Source: an uncultured Arachnia sp.
GTDB lineage: Bacteria > Actinomycetota > Actinomycetes > Propionibacteriales > Propionibacteriaceae
DNA: 64,000 bases
Reading direction: 5' to 3'
Assembly: GCA_947493705.1 (NCBI GenBank)
Contig: CANLSH010000012.1
Span: 34,101 to 98,100 of the forward strand
Part shown: one piece after another, positions 46,993-56,973 of the stretch
Layout of the letters: the number at the start of each line of letters is the position of its first letter
Position numbering within the stretch: position 1 is the first letter of the stretch
The notes under the pieces: model-generated
The model's input: only the letters and a program-made list of their open reading frames with translations
The model's database searches: none
Told to the model about the DNA's origin: nothing
Program-made: the position numbers and the translations under genes

Positions 46993-48311
46993 GCAACTCC
47001 TGATTCAGCGACGAGTTTGCGGCCCAGCTTGCCGTAGGCGATGACTCGTTCGGCCAGAGGAAGTTCGGCGAGCGGGTTGTCCGGATGCAGCAGCCCGCTG
47101 GTCGGGTCGGCGGCGGAGAGCTCCTCGTGTGCCACGAGTGCCCACGTCGAGTCGTTGAGGTGGGCAAAGCGTGGTTCAGCGAGTTCCGGGCAGGAGAAGC
47201 TCTGGCGCGGCTGGTTGATGTCGACGCCGGAGACCTCGATCAGGCCGTGCGCGGCCGCCAGAGCGGAGATCCGCTGCAACTGCTCAGGGGTGTTGCGAGG
47301 CGGCATGAACGTGATGGCGGGGAAGCTCAGGTCGGCAAGGTGTGCCACCAACTCGTCGAGGTAGGAGTCCTCGAAAGCCTCCACCTTCTTGTCCCCCGTC
47401 GGCGACGCGAAGACGTCACCGAGGTAGGCGTAGCAGGGAATGGCTCCGATGGACAGTGCGAAGTCGACGACACCGCGGGCGTCCGGCAATTCACCGCCTT
47501 CCTCCAGCCGGGTGGGCTGGATGTAGAAGCGGTGCAGGAACTGTGCCTTGAGCAGGCCGAGGAGGTCGTGCGCCAGGAAGGGGTTCTGCCGATCAGTGAG
47601 CACGTCGCGCAACGCGTCGGGAATCTCGACGCCCATCTCGGCGAGACCCTCGGCCAGTGACTGGCCCCGTCCGAAGCGGGCGATGATGGCGCTGGACATG
47701 GCAAACAACAGATGGCGCTCCGTGATGGTGCCACCGGAGGCGAACTGGGAGATACCGACGACGTCGGACTCAAAATCCAGCGCCTGCGCCCCGAGGTCCG
47801 TGAGGATGGCGTTGGCAGCCGCCGTCATGTCTTTGGTGCGCTCCAGCCGGGCCTCGCGGATGGGGCGGAGGAAGTCCGCCACCGCTGCCCGCGCTCCCGC
47901 GGGAATTCCCTGGACCGTCATGTAGGCGACACCCTGGGAATCAGGATTGTTGAGCTTCCTCGTGGCGAATGGAGCGCGACCAGCGGCCACCTCCTCGGCC
48001 GAATGCAGCATTACCCGGCACTCGAAACCGGTCACCACACCCATGCCGAGGATGGCCCCGGCGTCACGCATCTCACCCGCGGCGGCAATGGAGTCATGAT
48101 CCACCGATCCGACGACCTGCAGCCCCGCATCCCGGCCACGCAGACATGCCATGGCCGGGGTGTAGGGGCTGAAGCTGTAGATCGTGTGGATGTGGTTGTT
48201 GGACTCCACTGTCAGCGGCGGCAGCTCGGGTCCCGAGTCGACCCACGTCCTCAGGGCCTCCACCCGGGAGTCCGGGCTGGCGGCCGAGTCGTTGACTGCC
48301 TCCGGAGTCAC
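46989..48311 (-). CDS. PHP-domain metal-dependent hydrolase-like protein
   Basis: 440-aa protein. N-terminal PHP-superfamily signature H40-I-H42 in NNHIHTIYSFSPYTPA and DHDS at 71-74, followed by FECRVML, fit the metal-binding phosphoesterase barrel used by histidinol phosphatase and polymerase PHP domains. The remainder (about 150-440) contains LARF..GQSLAEGLAEMG, CYAYLGDVF and EVSGVDINQPRQSF and is not recognised. Role unknown. Phosphatase or sugar-lyase chemistry inside the operon is plausible. GTG 48311 is set by AGGGG eight bases upstream and lies two bases after the E1 stop. Confidence 0.78.
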   Translation of the reverse strand: MTPEAVNDSAASPDSRVEALRTWVDSGPELPPLTVESNNHIHTIYSFSPYTPAMACLRGRDAGLQVVGSVDHDSIAAAGEMRDAGAILGMGVVTGFECRVMLHSAEEVAAGRAPFATRKLNNPDSQGVAYMTVQGIPAGARAAVADFLRPIREARLERTKDMTAAANAILTDLGAQALDFESDVVGISQFASGGTITERHLLFAMSSAIIARFGRGQSLAEGLAEMGVEIPDALRDVLTDRQNPFLAHDLLGLLKAQFLHRFYIQPTRLEEGGELPDARGVVDFALSIGAIPCYAYLGDVFASPTGDKKVEAFEDSYLDELVAHLADLSFPAITFMPPRNTPEQLQRISALAAAHGLIEVSGVDINQPRQSFSCPELAEPRFAHLNDSTWALVAHEELSAADPTSGLLHPDNPLAELPLAERVIAYGKLGRKLVAESGVA

Positions 48312-48313
48312 GC

Positions 48314-50773
48314 TCAGACCCCTTCCCTGGAACGCCGTGCCAACTCCGCACTCGTCTGGTTCGTCGCGGGTGAGTAATTCTTCAGGGGCAGGATCCGCTC
48401 GTGGACGGCGTCGATGAGCCAATCGGGCTGGGGGAAGAATTCCTTCTCCAGCTCGGCGGCCGGCGTGATCGCGTTGCGGGAACCCACGACGGTGACGGGG
48501 GCGTCAAGGAGGTCGAACGCGAGCGTGCCCACCTGGGACGCCACGGTGTGCAGGAAGGAACCCCGATCAACCGCATCGGAGGTGAGGAGCAGACGTCCCG
48601 TCTTCTTGATGGATTCGACGATGGGGTCCAGATTCAGCGGAGCCACGAAGCGCAGATCAATGACCTCGGTGGAGATGCCGTGTTCCTTTTCCAGGGTTTC
48701 GGCGGCCTCCATCACCCGGTAGAGGGTGGCACCCAGCACACCAATGGTGAGGTCGGTGCCCTCGCGACGCACCACCGGCTGCCCCTCGGCCACCTCGTAG
48801 TAGTCCTCCGGGACGCCGTCGGCCTCGAACTCCTCGGCGCGGTCATAGAGAAGCTGCGACTCGAAGAAGACCACGGGATCGGTGCCCCGCAGCGCGAGGT
48901 TCATCATGCCCTTGGCGTCGTACGGCGTGGCCGGGTAGTACACCTTCAGCCCGGGCATGTGGGCGCACAGTGCGGCCCAGTCCTGGGAGTGCTGGGCGCC
49001 GTACTTGCTGCCCACCGAGACGCGAATCACCAGCGGCATGCTGAGAAGTCCGGCAGACATTGCCTGCCACTTCGCGGCCTGATTGAAAATCTCATCTCCC
49101 GCACGGCCCAGGAAGTCGCAGTACATCAGCTCGACGATGGCTCGGCCTCCGGAGAGGGCGTAGCCCACACCAGCACCCACGATGGCGGCCTCGGAGATGG
49201 GCGAGTTGAACAGGCGGTGGTGCGGCAGCAGTTCGGTGAGACCGCGGTAGACGGCGAACGCGCCGCCCCAGTCACGGTTCTCCTCGCCCCAGGCACACAC
49301 CGTCGGATCGGTGGCGAAGCGGTGTGCGATGGCCTCGAAGAGTGCGTCCCGGTAGGAGAATGCCTTGGCCTTGCTCACCGGCTTGCCCTCGGAATCAAGG
49401 GCGGTACGGCTCTTCTTCTGCAGTGACTTCACGCGCACATTGTCTTCAAGCGGCTCGAGAAGCTCCGGCTCGCCCTCAGCCATCTTCTCCTTGTTGCCCG
49501 AGGAATAGGTGACGGTTTCGATGAAGTCCATGTGGACCCGCGGCGAGGTCTCCTCGTCCTTGGTGCACAGGGCGATGACCTTGGTGAGCCGCTCGTCGAA
49601 GCGGGCCTGGATGTCGTCCACCTCGCTCTGCCCGATGACGCCGTTGTTCACGAGATATTCGGCGTAGTTCTTCAGACCGTCGTGCTGCTCCCACATCTCC
49701 ACCTCATCGCGGCTGCGGTAGCTGGAGGCATCCGAGGGTGAGTGTCCGGAGAAGCGGTAGGTGATGGTGTCGGTCAGGACGGGGCCGCGGCCGGCTTCCA
49801 GCAGACCCCGCTTGCGGTGCACGGCGTCGGCGACGGCTAGCGGGTTGAGCCCGTCGACACGTTCGGAGTGCATGGCCTCCGGGTTCACGCCGGCGCCCAC
49901 GCGGGCAAGGAGGTCGTAGCCCATGGTCTCGCCGGAGGTCTGCCCGCCCATGCCGTAAAAGTTGTTGAAGAAGTTGAACCAGATGGGTGGGTTGCCCTGT
50001 ACCCCGTCGTTCCACAGGGTGCGGTACTGGTCCATGGCCGCGAACATCATCGCTTCCCAGACCGGCCCGCAGCCCATGGAGGCATCACCAAGGTTGGCAA
50101 TCACGATGCCGTCCTGCTTGTTCACCAGCTTGAACAGGGCCGAGCCGGTGGCGATGTCGGCCGAGCCGCCCACGATGGCATTGTTGGGCATCGAACCGAA
50201 CGGTGAGAAGAAGGCGTGCATGGAGCCGCCCAGGCCACGGTTGAAGCCCGCCTTGCGCGCGAAGGTTTCGGCGACGGTGCCGTAGAGGATGAAGTTTTCG
50301 GCGAGGTCCTCCAAGGAGTCGTTGCTGATCTTCTCGGCGAAGGAGAGAGTCTCACCATCGAGAAACCCGTTCATGATCGACTCGAGCCCGGAGGGCTCCA
50401 GCTTCCGGGCCGCCGAGAAACACTTGGCGAGAATCTCGCCGTGGCTGCGGTGGGAGCCGAAGATCAGGTCAGTGGGCTCGAGTTGCGAGGACTGACCGAC
50501 GACGGCCGACTCCTGTCCGATCGACAGGTGCGCCGGGCCGCGGTGGTCGTACTCCACACCGTTCCAGGCGCCCGTGGTCTTGACGGAGTTGAGCATGGTC
50601 TCGAACTGCCGGACAGCGATCATGTCGTGCAGGATGTCGACGAGACCCTCCTTGCCGTGCGTGTCGAGTTCGGTCTCGAAGTTGGGTTCGTAGGCATTGA
50701 CGGGAATCTCCACCGACTTGAGCGTCGCGGCTGCCCGGACGGCGGTGGGATCAACGATGAGTGAACGAGTCAT
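48314..50773 (-). CDS. 2-oxoacid dehydrogenase E1, fused alpha and beta subunits
   Basis: 819-aa thiamine-diphosphate enzyme in which E1-alpha (about 40-440) and E1-beta (about 485-800) are one chain. The ThDP motif opens [15 protein letters not shown] and closes with FNNFYG. The beta half has [22 protein letters not shown] and [12 protein letters not shown]. An alpha-side insert ([18 protein letters not shown]) is not in pyruvate dehydrogenase E1. Substrate unknown: acetoin, branched or polyol-derived 2-oxoacids are all possible. It lies between lpd and the PHP gene. Confidence 0.88.
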   Translation of the reverse strand: MTRSLIVDPTAVRAAATLKSVEIPVNAYEPNFETELDTHGKEGLVDILHDMIAVRQFETMLNSVKTTGAWNGVEYDHRGPAHLSIGQESAVVGQSSQLEPTDLIFGSHRSHGEILAKCFSAARKLEPSGLESIMNGFLDGETLSFAEKISNDSLEDLAENFILYGTVAETFARKAGFNRGLGGSMHAFFSPFGSMPNNAIVGGSADIATGSALFKLVNKQDGIVIANLGDASMGCGPVWEAMMFAAMDQYRTLWNDGVQGNPPIWFNFFNNFYGMGGQTSGETMGYDLLARVGAGVNPEAMHSERVDGLNPLAVADAVHRKRGLLEAGRGPVLTDTITYRFSGHSPSDASSYRSRDEVEMWEQHDGLKNYAEYLVNNGVIGQSEVDDIQARFDERLTKVIALCTKDEETSPRVHMDFIETVTYSSGNKEKMAEGEPELLEPLEDNVRVKSLQKKSRTALDSEGKPVSKAKAFSYRDALFEAIAHRFATDPTVCAWGEENRDWGGAFAVYRGLTELLPHHRLFNSPISEAAIVGAGVGYALSGGRAIVELMYCDFLGRAGDEIFNQAAKWQAMSAGLLSMPLVIRVSVGSKYGAQHSQDWAALCAHMPGLKVYYPATPYDAKGMMNLALRGTDPVVFFESQLLYDRAEEFEADGVPEDYYEVAEGQPVVRREGTDLTIGVLGATLYRVMEAAETLEKEHGISTEVIDLRFVAPLNLDPIVESIKKTGRLLLTSDAVDRGSFLHTVASQVGTLAFDLLDAPVTVVGSRNAITPAAELEKEFFPQPDWLIDAVHERILPLKNYSPATNQTSAELARRSREGV

Positions 50774-50814
50774 GATGTCTGTTTCTTCTCCAATTTCGTG
50801 GTGGGGCTTGGCCC

Positions 50815-52182
50815 TCAGGCCTTGATGGCCCAGGCCGCCTCTCGGATGAGTTCGCTGACGGTGGGGTGGGGAATGACGACCTGGCGCAGGTCGTGCAGGT
50901 TCAGTTCAGTCTCGAGCACCGCACAGGCGCCCCAGATCATCTCGGCGGCGTAGGAGCCGAGCACATGGATGCCGAGCACCTGCAGTGTCTGCGCATCAAC
51001 GATGACCTTCGCGCCGCCGGGGGCGCGGAACCCGTTCTCTGCCGCGAACCGGCCCGACATGTATCCGGGCACGGTGGCGGTCAGCACCTTGTGGCCGGCT
51101 TCGATGGCGGATGCCTCGGTCATGCCGACACCTGCCACCTCCGGGTTGGAGTAGACGGCCCAGGGCACGACGTTCCAGCGGACGGTCTCGCCACGTCGGT
51201 GCGCCTCCGAATCGAGGATGTTGGCTGCTGCCACCTCACCCATGCGATAGGCGGTGTGGGCCAGCAGGCTGCGGCCCGTCACGTCGCCGATCGCCCAGAC
51301 ATTCGGCAGGTTGGTGCGCATGCGATCATCGACGACGATGCCACCGGCGGAGTACTCCAGGCCGCTCGATTCGGCACCCCAGCCGTTCACGACGGGACGT
51401 CGTCCCACGGCCATGAGCACGACGTCTCCATCGATGGACTCCTCGTTCCCGTCGGCGGTGGTGAAGTGAACGTCCCCATTGTCGATCCGAGTGACTCGAC
51501 TTCCGAGCTTGAACTCGATGTCGGACAGTGCCTCACGCAGCATGGGCGCCATGCCGGCATCCATGAACGGAACAATTTCTGGCAGCATTTCGATGACAGT
51601 GACACGGGTTCTCAGCATGGAGAACAGGCTGGCGAACTCCACGCCAATCACGCCGCCACCGATGACCGTGAGACGCTCCGGGACGGCGTCGATCCCGAGC
51701 AGTCCAGTTGAATCGACTACCGCGGAGCTTTCTGCGGCTCCGGGGATGGGGGGCATCACCGGCGCCGATCCAGTGGCAAGAATCACGTGCCGTGCGGTAT
51801 GGGTCTCCCCGTTCACGGACACTTTGCCGGGACCCTCGAAGGTGCCGTGGCCTTCGATGACGGTGACCCCGGCGCGCTTCTCCGCAGTACCAACACCGGC
51901 CACCAGCTTGCCCACAACCTCGGACTTCCAGGCCTGCATGCGGTCCCAGTCGAAGCTGATGTCACCGGCGTCGACGCCGTAGGCAGCGCCGTGCTTGGCG
52001 TGGTAGTAGGTCTTGGCTGCATTCAGTAGCGTCTTGGTGGGGATGCAGCCGACGTTCAGGCACACACCGCCCAAGGCGTCGGCCTCCACGAGCAGGACGT
52101 TGCTGCCCGCATGGCCGAGTCGTTCCGCGGCGATGTAGCCTCCGGGGCCACCGCCGAGGATGATGACGTCGAAGTCGCTCAT
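50815..52182 (-). CDS. lpdA: Dihydrolipoyl dehydrogenase (E3)
   Basis: 455-aa flavoprotein that reoxidises lipoate with NAD+. FAD motif [13 protein letters not shown], redox cysteines C41 and C46 ([13 protein letters not shown]), second nucleotide motif [11 protein letters not shown], and the catalytic His in [14 protein letters not shown] are present. The ATG at 52182 is chosen for GGAAGGAG five bases upstream. A GTG two codons earlier has no suitable spacing. Its place between E2 and E1 marks a dedicated complex. Confidence 0.95.
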   Translation of the reverse strand: MSDFDVIILGGGPGGYIAAERLGHAGSNVLLVEADALGGVCLNVGCIPTKTLLNAAKTYYHAKHGAAYGVDAGDISFDWDRMQAWKSEVVGKLVAGVGTAEKRAGVTVIEGHGTFEGPGKVSVNGETHTARHVILATGSAPVMPPIPGAAESSAVVDSTGLLGIDAVPERLTVIGGGVIGVEFASLFSMLRTRVTVIEMLPEIVPFMDAGMAPMLREALSDIEFKLGSRVTRIDNGDVHFTTADGNEESIDGDVVLMAVGRRPVVNGWGAESSGLEYSAGGIVVDDRMRTNLPNVWAIGDVTGRSLLAHTAYRMGEVAAANILDSEAHRRGETVRWNVVPWAVYSNPEVAGVGMTEASAIEAGHKVLTATVPGYMSGRFAAENGFRAPGGAKVIVDAQTLQVLGIHVLGSYAAEMIWGACAVLETELNLHDLRQVVIPHPTVSELIREAAWAIKA

Positions 52183-52199
52183 GTGCACTCCTTCCTGTC

Positions 52200-53633
52200 T
52201 CAGGCCATGACGGCGATGTCGATGTCCTCGAGGAATGCCACGAGGTCGGCCAAGAAACGCGCGGCGTCCGCGCCGTCGATCACGCGGTGATCAGCTGTCA
52301 GGGACAACCCGATGCGTTGCTCGGCGCCCACCGTGCCGTCGGGATCAATGGTCGCGCGCGGGAAGATGGCATCCACCCCCAGGATGGCCGTCTGCGGCAC
52401 GTTGAGCAGCGGAGTGAAGCTCTCAATGCCCAGACCACCGAGATTGGACACGGTGAACGTGGCCCCCTGGAGCAGGTCGGGAGAGATGGTGCCGTCGATG
52501 GCCTGGCCGGCCAACTCCTTGCTGGCCGCCGAGAACTCCCCGAGGCCCATGAGAGAGGCGTTGCGCACGGTGGGAACGAGCAGTCCTCGCGGTGTGTCAC
52601 AAGCGAAGCCCATGTGCACGCGCTCGAATGTCTCGAGAGCGCCGTCGCTGAGGTGGGCGTTGTGCGACGGGTTGCGGGCCGCGGTGCGCACGGCTGCGAA
52701 GCCGACCAGATCCCCGATGGTCACGCCGCTGAGGCCGAACGACGGGTCCGAGGCCTTCAGTCGCTTGCGCAGATCGAGAAGCCCTTGGGCCCGTGCCGTG
52801 GTGGTGTAGGTGAGCTGCGCACTGGTAATGAGCGAGTGCATCATGCGCTCGGCGATCACCTTGCGGATGCCCTTGAGTGGCGTGGTGGTGCTGGGCCCCA
52901 TGTCGCCGTCGTCCTGCGTTGCTGCGGAAGGAATGCGGCGAGTGGCCGCTGCGGCCACGTCGGCGCTGGTGGCCCGACCACCAATGCCGGTGCCCTCGAC
53001 ATCCTGCCGACCTGCACCGCCCGCCCGACCAGCGGCCCGGGTCGTCGGTCGGGCGTCGAGTGCTGCTTGGACGTCGCGCTCGATCACCCGGCCGCCCGGT
53101 CCCGTACCTTCACCCAGTTCCTTCACGTCCAGCGACTTCGCGTTCGCCAGCTTGCGGGCGCGGGGGCTGGACCCGTAGCCGGGTGTCCCGGCGGTGTCAC
53201 CGTGTGAGGCCGTGGCCTGTTCCTCGGTGGGATTGTCCACGTCCAGGGTTGCGACGGGAGCATCACCGGAGGGCTCGGCTTCGTCGGTGCCCTCGTAGGA
53301 CGCCTCCCCGCCCGGGTCCTCCGGCGTGTCCACCTCCGTCTCGGGAGCAGAGTCACTCACTCCAGCCGCCTCGAGGGCCGGTCCTGGGTCCTCACCCGGT
53401 TCACCCAGGACCAGGAGCGGATCCTTGACCGGAACGTCGTCCCCTTCCTCCCAGAGCAGTTTCACAACGGTGCCGGAGGCGGTGGACGGCACCTCCATTG
53501 ATGCCTTGTCCGTCTCCACCTCGCAAAGGACAGCACCCTCGGCGACATCATCGCCCTCGCTCACGGCCCACGAGACGATCAGGCAGGATTCGACGCTGTT
53601 GCCGAGCTGCGGCATGACCACGACTGTTGCCAT
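52200..53633 (-). CDS. Dihydrolipoamide acyltransferase (E2)
   Basis: 477-aa acyltransferase core. One lipoyl domain (1-80; lipoate on K43 in ETDKASMEVP), an acidic linker, a peripheral-subunit-binding domain (about 153-190, SPRARKLANAKSLDV then GTGPGGRVIERDV), and a second PSBD-like half (GTGIGGRATSADV, about 207-222) follow. The trimeric catalytic domain ends with TADHRVIDGADAARFL (HxxxD active site). First structural gene after the DeoR regulator. GGAGG precedes the ATG. Confidence 0.92.
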   Translation of the reverse strand: MATVVVMPQLGNSVESCLIVSWAVSEGDDVAEGAVLCEVETDKASMEVPSTASGTVVKLLWEEGDDVPVKDPLLVLGEPGEDPGPALEAAGVSDSAPETEVDTPEDPGGEASYEGTDEAEPSGDAPVATLDVDNPTEEQATASHGDTAGTPGYGSSPRARKLANAKSLDVKELGEGTGPGGRVIERDVQAALDARPTTRAAGRAGGAGRQDVEGTGIGGRATSADVAAAATRRIPSAATQDDGDMGPSTTTPLKGIRKVIAERMMHSLITSAQLTYTTTARAQGLLDLRKRLKASDPSFGLSGVTIGDLVGFAAVRTAARNPSHNAHLSDGALETFERVHMGFACDTPRGLLVPTVRNASLMGLGEFSAASKELAGQAIDGTISPDLLQGATFTVSNLGGLGIESFTPLLNVPQTAILGVDAIFPRATIDPDGTVGAEQRIGLSLTADHRVIDGADAARFLADLVAFLEDIDIAVMA

Positions 53634-53642
53634 TGGTTCCTC

Positions 53643-54395
53643 CTAGACGACACGCACCTGCGTGTGCTCTTTCAATGATTGGACTGCCTGCTCAGAAATC
53701 TGGGAATCGGTGATGATTCCCGTGATCCCTGACAGGGGCAGAAAACTGACGAAACCTGCTTGGCCGAATTTGCTGGAATCCGCTACGAGCCATGTTTCCG
53801 CGGCCCGGTCCCGCATCACTGAGGCCACCTGCCCACCTTCGACAAAGCGCGTCGTGAGGCCCTTTTCCGGCGAGAAGCCGTCAGTACCGAGGAAGGCCAG
53901 ACGGACATTGAATTCCTCAATCGAGCGCTCAGCGATGGGCCCCACCAAGGATTCCGAGTCCCGGCGGAAGACACCCCCGGTGAGGATGATGTTCAGGGCT
54001 GGATTGAGACGAGCATTGCTGAAAACCAGCGTGGAATTGGTGACGATCTGCACTCCCTTACGACCGGCAAGGAAGCGCACAATCAGCGCGGCGGTGGTGC
54101 CGGCCTCCACCATGACGGTGTCGTCATCCACCACCAGGCCCGCAGCTGCCGCTGCGATGCGCTCCTTCTGCTCAACGTTGATCTTCTGGCGCTGGAGGAT
54201 GTGCTTCAGGGTGCTGGAACGCGCACCCCCTCTGGTCCGGACGAGCAGCCCCTGGTCCTCCAGTGCCTGGAGGTCAGCGCGAATCGTTACTTCGGAGACG
54301 CCAAGTTCACTCGCAAGCGACCCAACCGCGAGCACACCGTCGCCGGCGAGGCGCGAAAGAATCGCCCCTTGCCTGTCCACACGCTCAACCGTCAT
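53643..54395 (-). CDS. DeoR family transcriptional regulator
   Basis: 250-aa repressor. The winged helix-turn-helix (VGSLASELGVSEVTIRADLQALEDQGLLVRTRGGA, about 22-57) is followed by a DeoRC sugar-phosphate-sensing domain (VVDDDTVMVEAGTTAALI, ILTGGVFRRDSESLVG, FLGTDGF). It ends nine bases before the E2 start, so it heads the operon and probably represses it in the absence of a phosphorylated sugar or polyol. Palindromes lie at its own promoter. Confidence 0.93.
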   Translation of the reverse strand: MTVERVDRQGAILSRLAGDGVLAVGSLASELGVSEVTIRADLQALEDQGLLVRTRGGARSSTLKHILQRQKINVEQKERIAAAAAGLVVDDDTVMVEAGTTAALIVRFLAGRKGVQIVTNSTLVFSNARLNPALNIILTGGVFRRDSESLVGPIAERSIEEFNVRLAFLGTDGFSPEKGLTTRFVEGGQVASVMRDRAAETWLVADSSKFGQAGFVSFLPLSGITGIITDSQISEQAVQSLKEHTQVRVV

Positions 54396-54416
54396 TGGTT
54401 TGGCTTCCTATCACTT

Positions 54417-54442
54417 ACGAAGTGCTTTCGTTATACTAACGA
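54417..54442. promoter_or_regulatory. DeoR-type operator
   Basis: Two overlapping palindromes: ACGAA-N5-TTCGT (54417-54431) and TCGTTA-N3-TAACGA (54428-54442). They lie 20-50 bases before the deoR-like ATG and cover a TATAAC-like -10. The remaining part of 54396-54653 shows no gene. Confidence 0.65.
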
Positions 54443-54653
54443 TACACCATTGTTGAATGACCGACCACCGGGAGCCTTGCCCCTCCACGCGGGGAACACG
54501 CGTCAACCAGCGGGAACAGTGCGTCCTACGAAATAGTCGATATCTCCATGCGCCTCTGAGAGCCGTCGTTTCGATCGGCAAACTCGTATTATCTACGTGA
54601 GATGGCCCCCTCCCCCATGGGCTGTCGGAGCACAGCAGGAGAGTGAGCAGGAC

Positions 54654-55289
54654 ATGATGGCTGGACGCCCCCCCGGCGCAAGCGCTGACGGCAAGAAGCG
54701 ACTACTGGACGCGTGCTGGGATTTGTTGGTGGAGCAACCTGTGGGCGAGAGATTGACGATCTCAGCGGTCTGCGACAGAGCTCGTTGCACGCCACCTACG
54801 CTGTATCACCACTTTGGAGACATGGCTTCGCTGGAGCGAGCCGCCAGCCGTCGGGCATACATGTCATGGAGCGAAGAGCTGGAATCTGCATGTGCCTCCA
54901 TAGCCGACCCTGAAGATCGCCTTCTACAGCGCGGCCGGGCATACCTGCAGTGGGCCCAGGAGCATGTTGATGCCTACCATGCGCTTTTCTCACAACCGCG
55001 GAGATCGAAGGACCTCAACGCACAGAGTGCAGAGACACCGGGATTCCAGGCTCTGTTGAATGACTTGGCAGAGGTCCACGACCTTTCCCCCTCCGACACG
55101 TCACTCCTGCCCCTGGCATTCGCCTACTGGGCTGGCATCCACGGATTGGCAACCCTGTCGTTCACCGTGCCCTTCTTTCCCAAAGAGGCCCAGGAGTCAG
55201 CCCTGAAGGTCATGACGCAATCGTTCATCTCCCAGTCACCCGTCGACGAGGTTCCGGCACTGACGGGGCAGCTGAGCAAGGTCTCCTGA
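54654..55289 (+). CDS. TetR family transcriptional regulator
   Basis: 211-aa regulator. The N-terminal helix-turn-helix (LTISAVCDRARCTPPTLYHHFGDMASLERAA, about 28-60) is typical of TetR. The C-terminal ligand domain (about 75-200, WSEELESACASIADPEDRLLQRG and YWAGIHGLATLSF) resembles the TetR_C domains of acyl- or drug-sensing members. Ligand unknown. Start: ATG 54654 or the next codon, with AGGA close upstream. The gene is divergent from the DeoR operon. Confidence 0.88.
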   Translation: MMAGRPPGASADGKKRLLDACWDLLVEQPVGERLTISAVCDRARCTPPTLYHHFGDMASLERAASRRAYMSWSEELESACASIADPEDRLLQRGRAYLQWAQEHVDAYHALFSQPRRSKDLNAQSAETPGFQALLNDLAEVHDLSPSDTSLLPLAFAYWAGIHGLATLSFTVPFFPKEAQESALKVMTQSFISQSPVDEVPALTGQLSKVS

Positions 55290-55308
55290 GCACCCTAATA
55301 GCGGTTTC

Positions 55309-56973
55309 TCAGCTCGGGACGATGATACTTCCCGCGCGATCCCCGAAGCTGGCCTGGAGTGTGAGCATCCCTCCGGACAGGTTGGATGCTGACAGACCCG
55401 CGTGATCAAGTTGGCGCAGGGCGAGATAGGACCGCAGGCCAGAGGCGCAGTAAACACTGACCGGACGACCGTTGGCCGCGGCCCTGACTTCATCCATCCG
55501 GTCCCGAAGTTCAGTGTGAGGAATGTTCAGCGAGCCGGCAAGGTGCCCCTCGGCCACCTCCTCAGCGCTGCGTACATCGAGCACCAGGGATTCCGCCATC
55601 ACGTCATGAACGTCTTCGGCATGCCAGAGCTTGAGCGTGCCGTCCAGCACGTTGCAACCCATCATCCCCGCCATGTTCACGGGGTCCTTGGCCGAGCCAT
55701 AGGGCGGGGAGTACGCCAGGTCCAGGTCCACCAGATCATGGACGGTGAAGCCAGCCTTGATCGCCACAGCCAGCACATCAATGCGTTTGTCCACACCATC
55801 GTTGCCCACAGCCTGGGCACCGAGAACCCTGCCGTCGTATCCGAAGTGCATCATCAGGTGGATCTGCGTGGCGCCCGGAAAATAGCCCGCATGATTGAGC
55901 GGGTGCAAGTGGATGGTGTGATACTGCACGCCTGCTTCGTCAAGATTGCGGCGATTGGCACCGGTGAGGGCTGCCGTCAACTCTCCCACTCGGACGATCG
56001 CAGTTCCAGCGAGACCGGGCAACACGTGCCCACGTTTGCCCATGATGGCATCGGCCACCAGTCGACCAGCCCGATTTGCGGGTCCAGCCAACGCGACGGG
56101 GCGCAGTGCGCCGGTCACCACATCCGCACTCGCAGTGGCGTCACCCACGGCCCAGATGTGCTCGACGGCTGTGTGACCCATGTCGTCGATCAGTATTGCT
56201 CCGCGATCACAGGTGACCCCAGCTTCTTCCCAGATCCGCGTGTCCGGTCGGACACCGACGGAGAGCACGATGACGTCAGCATTGATACGCGAGCCGTCAG
56301 AAAGAACTACCACGTCATGGTCCTCGCCCTGTTCCACCTCAGTGGCGGCGACACCGTCGTGAACCTCGATGCCGATACGGACGAGCTCGTCGCGCACAAG
56401 TTGCGCCATCTCGGTCTCCAACGTCGGCAGGACATGGGTGGCGAGCTCCACCACGGAGGTGGTCAGTCCCTGCATCTGCAACGCCTCAGCAGCCTCAAGT
56501 CCGATGAAACCGGCACCCAGAACCACCGCGCTGCGAGCTCCCTGCAGTGCATCCTTCAGGCCCACCGCATCAGGGACGGTACGAAGGGTGTGGACGCGCG
56601 ATGAATCCAGGCCCGGTATCGGCGGCCTGATTGCTGTGGCCCCGGGGGAGAGAATGAGTTCGTCGTAGCTGAGCTCCGATGTCCCATTGGAATCAAGGAG
56701 GATGAGGGTACGTCGCGTCGTGTCGATCGCCACCACTTCGGTGTTGATGCGGACATCAATACCGAGGCTTGCGCTGAGTCCTTCCGGAGTCTGGACGAGT
56801 AACTGCTTCTCATCCTGTATCTCGCCGCCCACGAAGTATGGAAGTCCACAGTTCGCGAAGGACACCTCTGATCTGCTCTCAACCACGACGATCTCGGCTT
56901 CTTCCGAGAGGCGGCGGGCCCGTGCCGCAGCACTCATTCCGCCGGCGACTCCACCGACCACCACGAGCTTCAT
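55309..56973 (-). CDS. CoA-disulfide reductase with C-terminal rhodanese domain
   Basis: 554-aa flavoprotein. The FAD motif GGVAGGMSAAARARR, active-site C42 in SFANCGLPYF, the NAD(P) motif GAGFIGLEAAEAL and the YSPPYGSAKDPVNMAG C-terminal flavin-binding segment define a CoA-disulfide/persulfide reductase. The rhodanese domain (about 455-554, LVLDVRSAEEVAEGHL, active Cys in YCASGLRSY) is fused. Such CoADR-Rhd enzymes reduce CoA persulfides and polysulfides. Co-oriented and overlapping with trxA (ATGA) in the sulfur-response cluster. Confidence 0.92.
   Translation of the reverse strand: MKLVVVGGVAGGMSAAARARRLSEEAEIVVVESRSEVSFANCGLPYFVGGEIQDEKQLLVQTPEGLSASLGIDVRINTEVVAIDTTRRTLILLDSNGTSELSYDELILSPGATAIRPPIPGLDSSRVHTLRTVPDAVGLKDALQGARSAVVLGAGFIGLEAAEALQMQGLTTSVVELATHVLPTLETEMAQLVRDELVRIGIEVHDGVAATEVEQGEDHDVVVLSDGSRINADVIVLSVGVRPDTRIWEEAGVTCDRGAILIDDMGHTAVEHIWAVGDATASADVVTGALRPVALAGPANRAGRLVADAIMGKRGHVLPGLAGTAIVRVGELTAALTGANRRNLDEAGVQYHTIHLHPLNHAGYFPGATQIHLMMHFGYDGRVLGAQAVGNDGVDKRIDVLAVAIKAGFTVHDLVDLDLAYSPPYGSAKDPVNMAGMMGCNVLDGTLKLWHAEDVHDVMAESLVLDVRSAEEVAEGHLAGSLNIPHTELRDRMDEVRAAANGRPVSVYCASGLRSYLALRQLDHAGLSASNLSGGMLTLQASFGDRAGSIIVPS

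Noticed and set aside
44231..54395. Standard pyruvate dehydrogenase operon
   Set aside because: Fused E1 with an atypical insert, DeoR control and polyol-type dehydrogenases point to a specialised complex.
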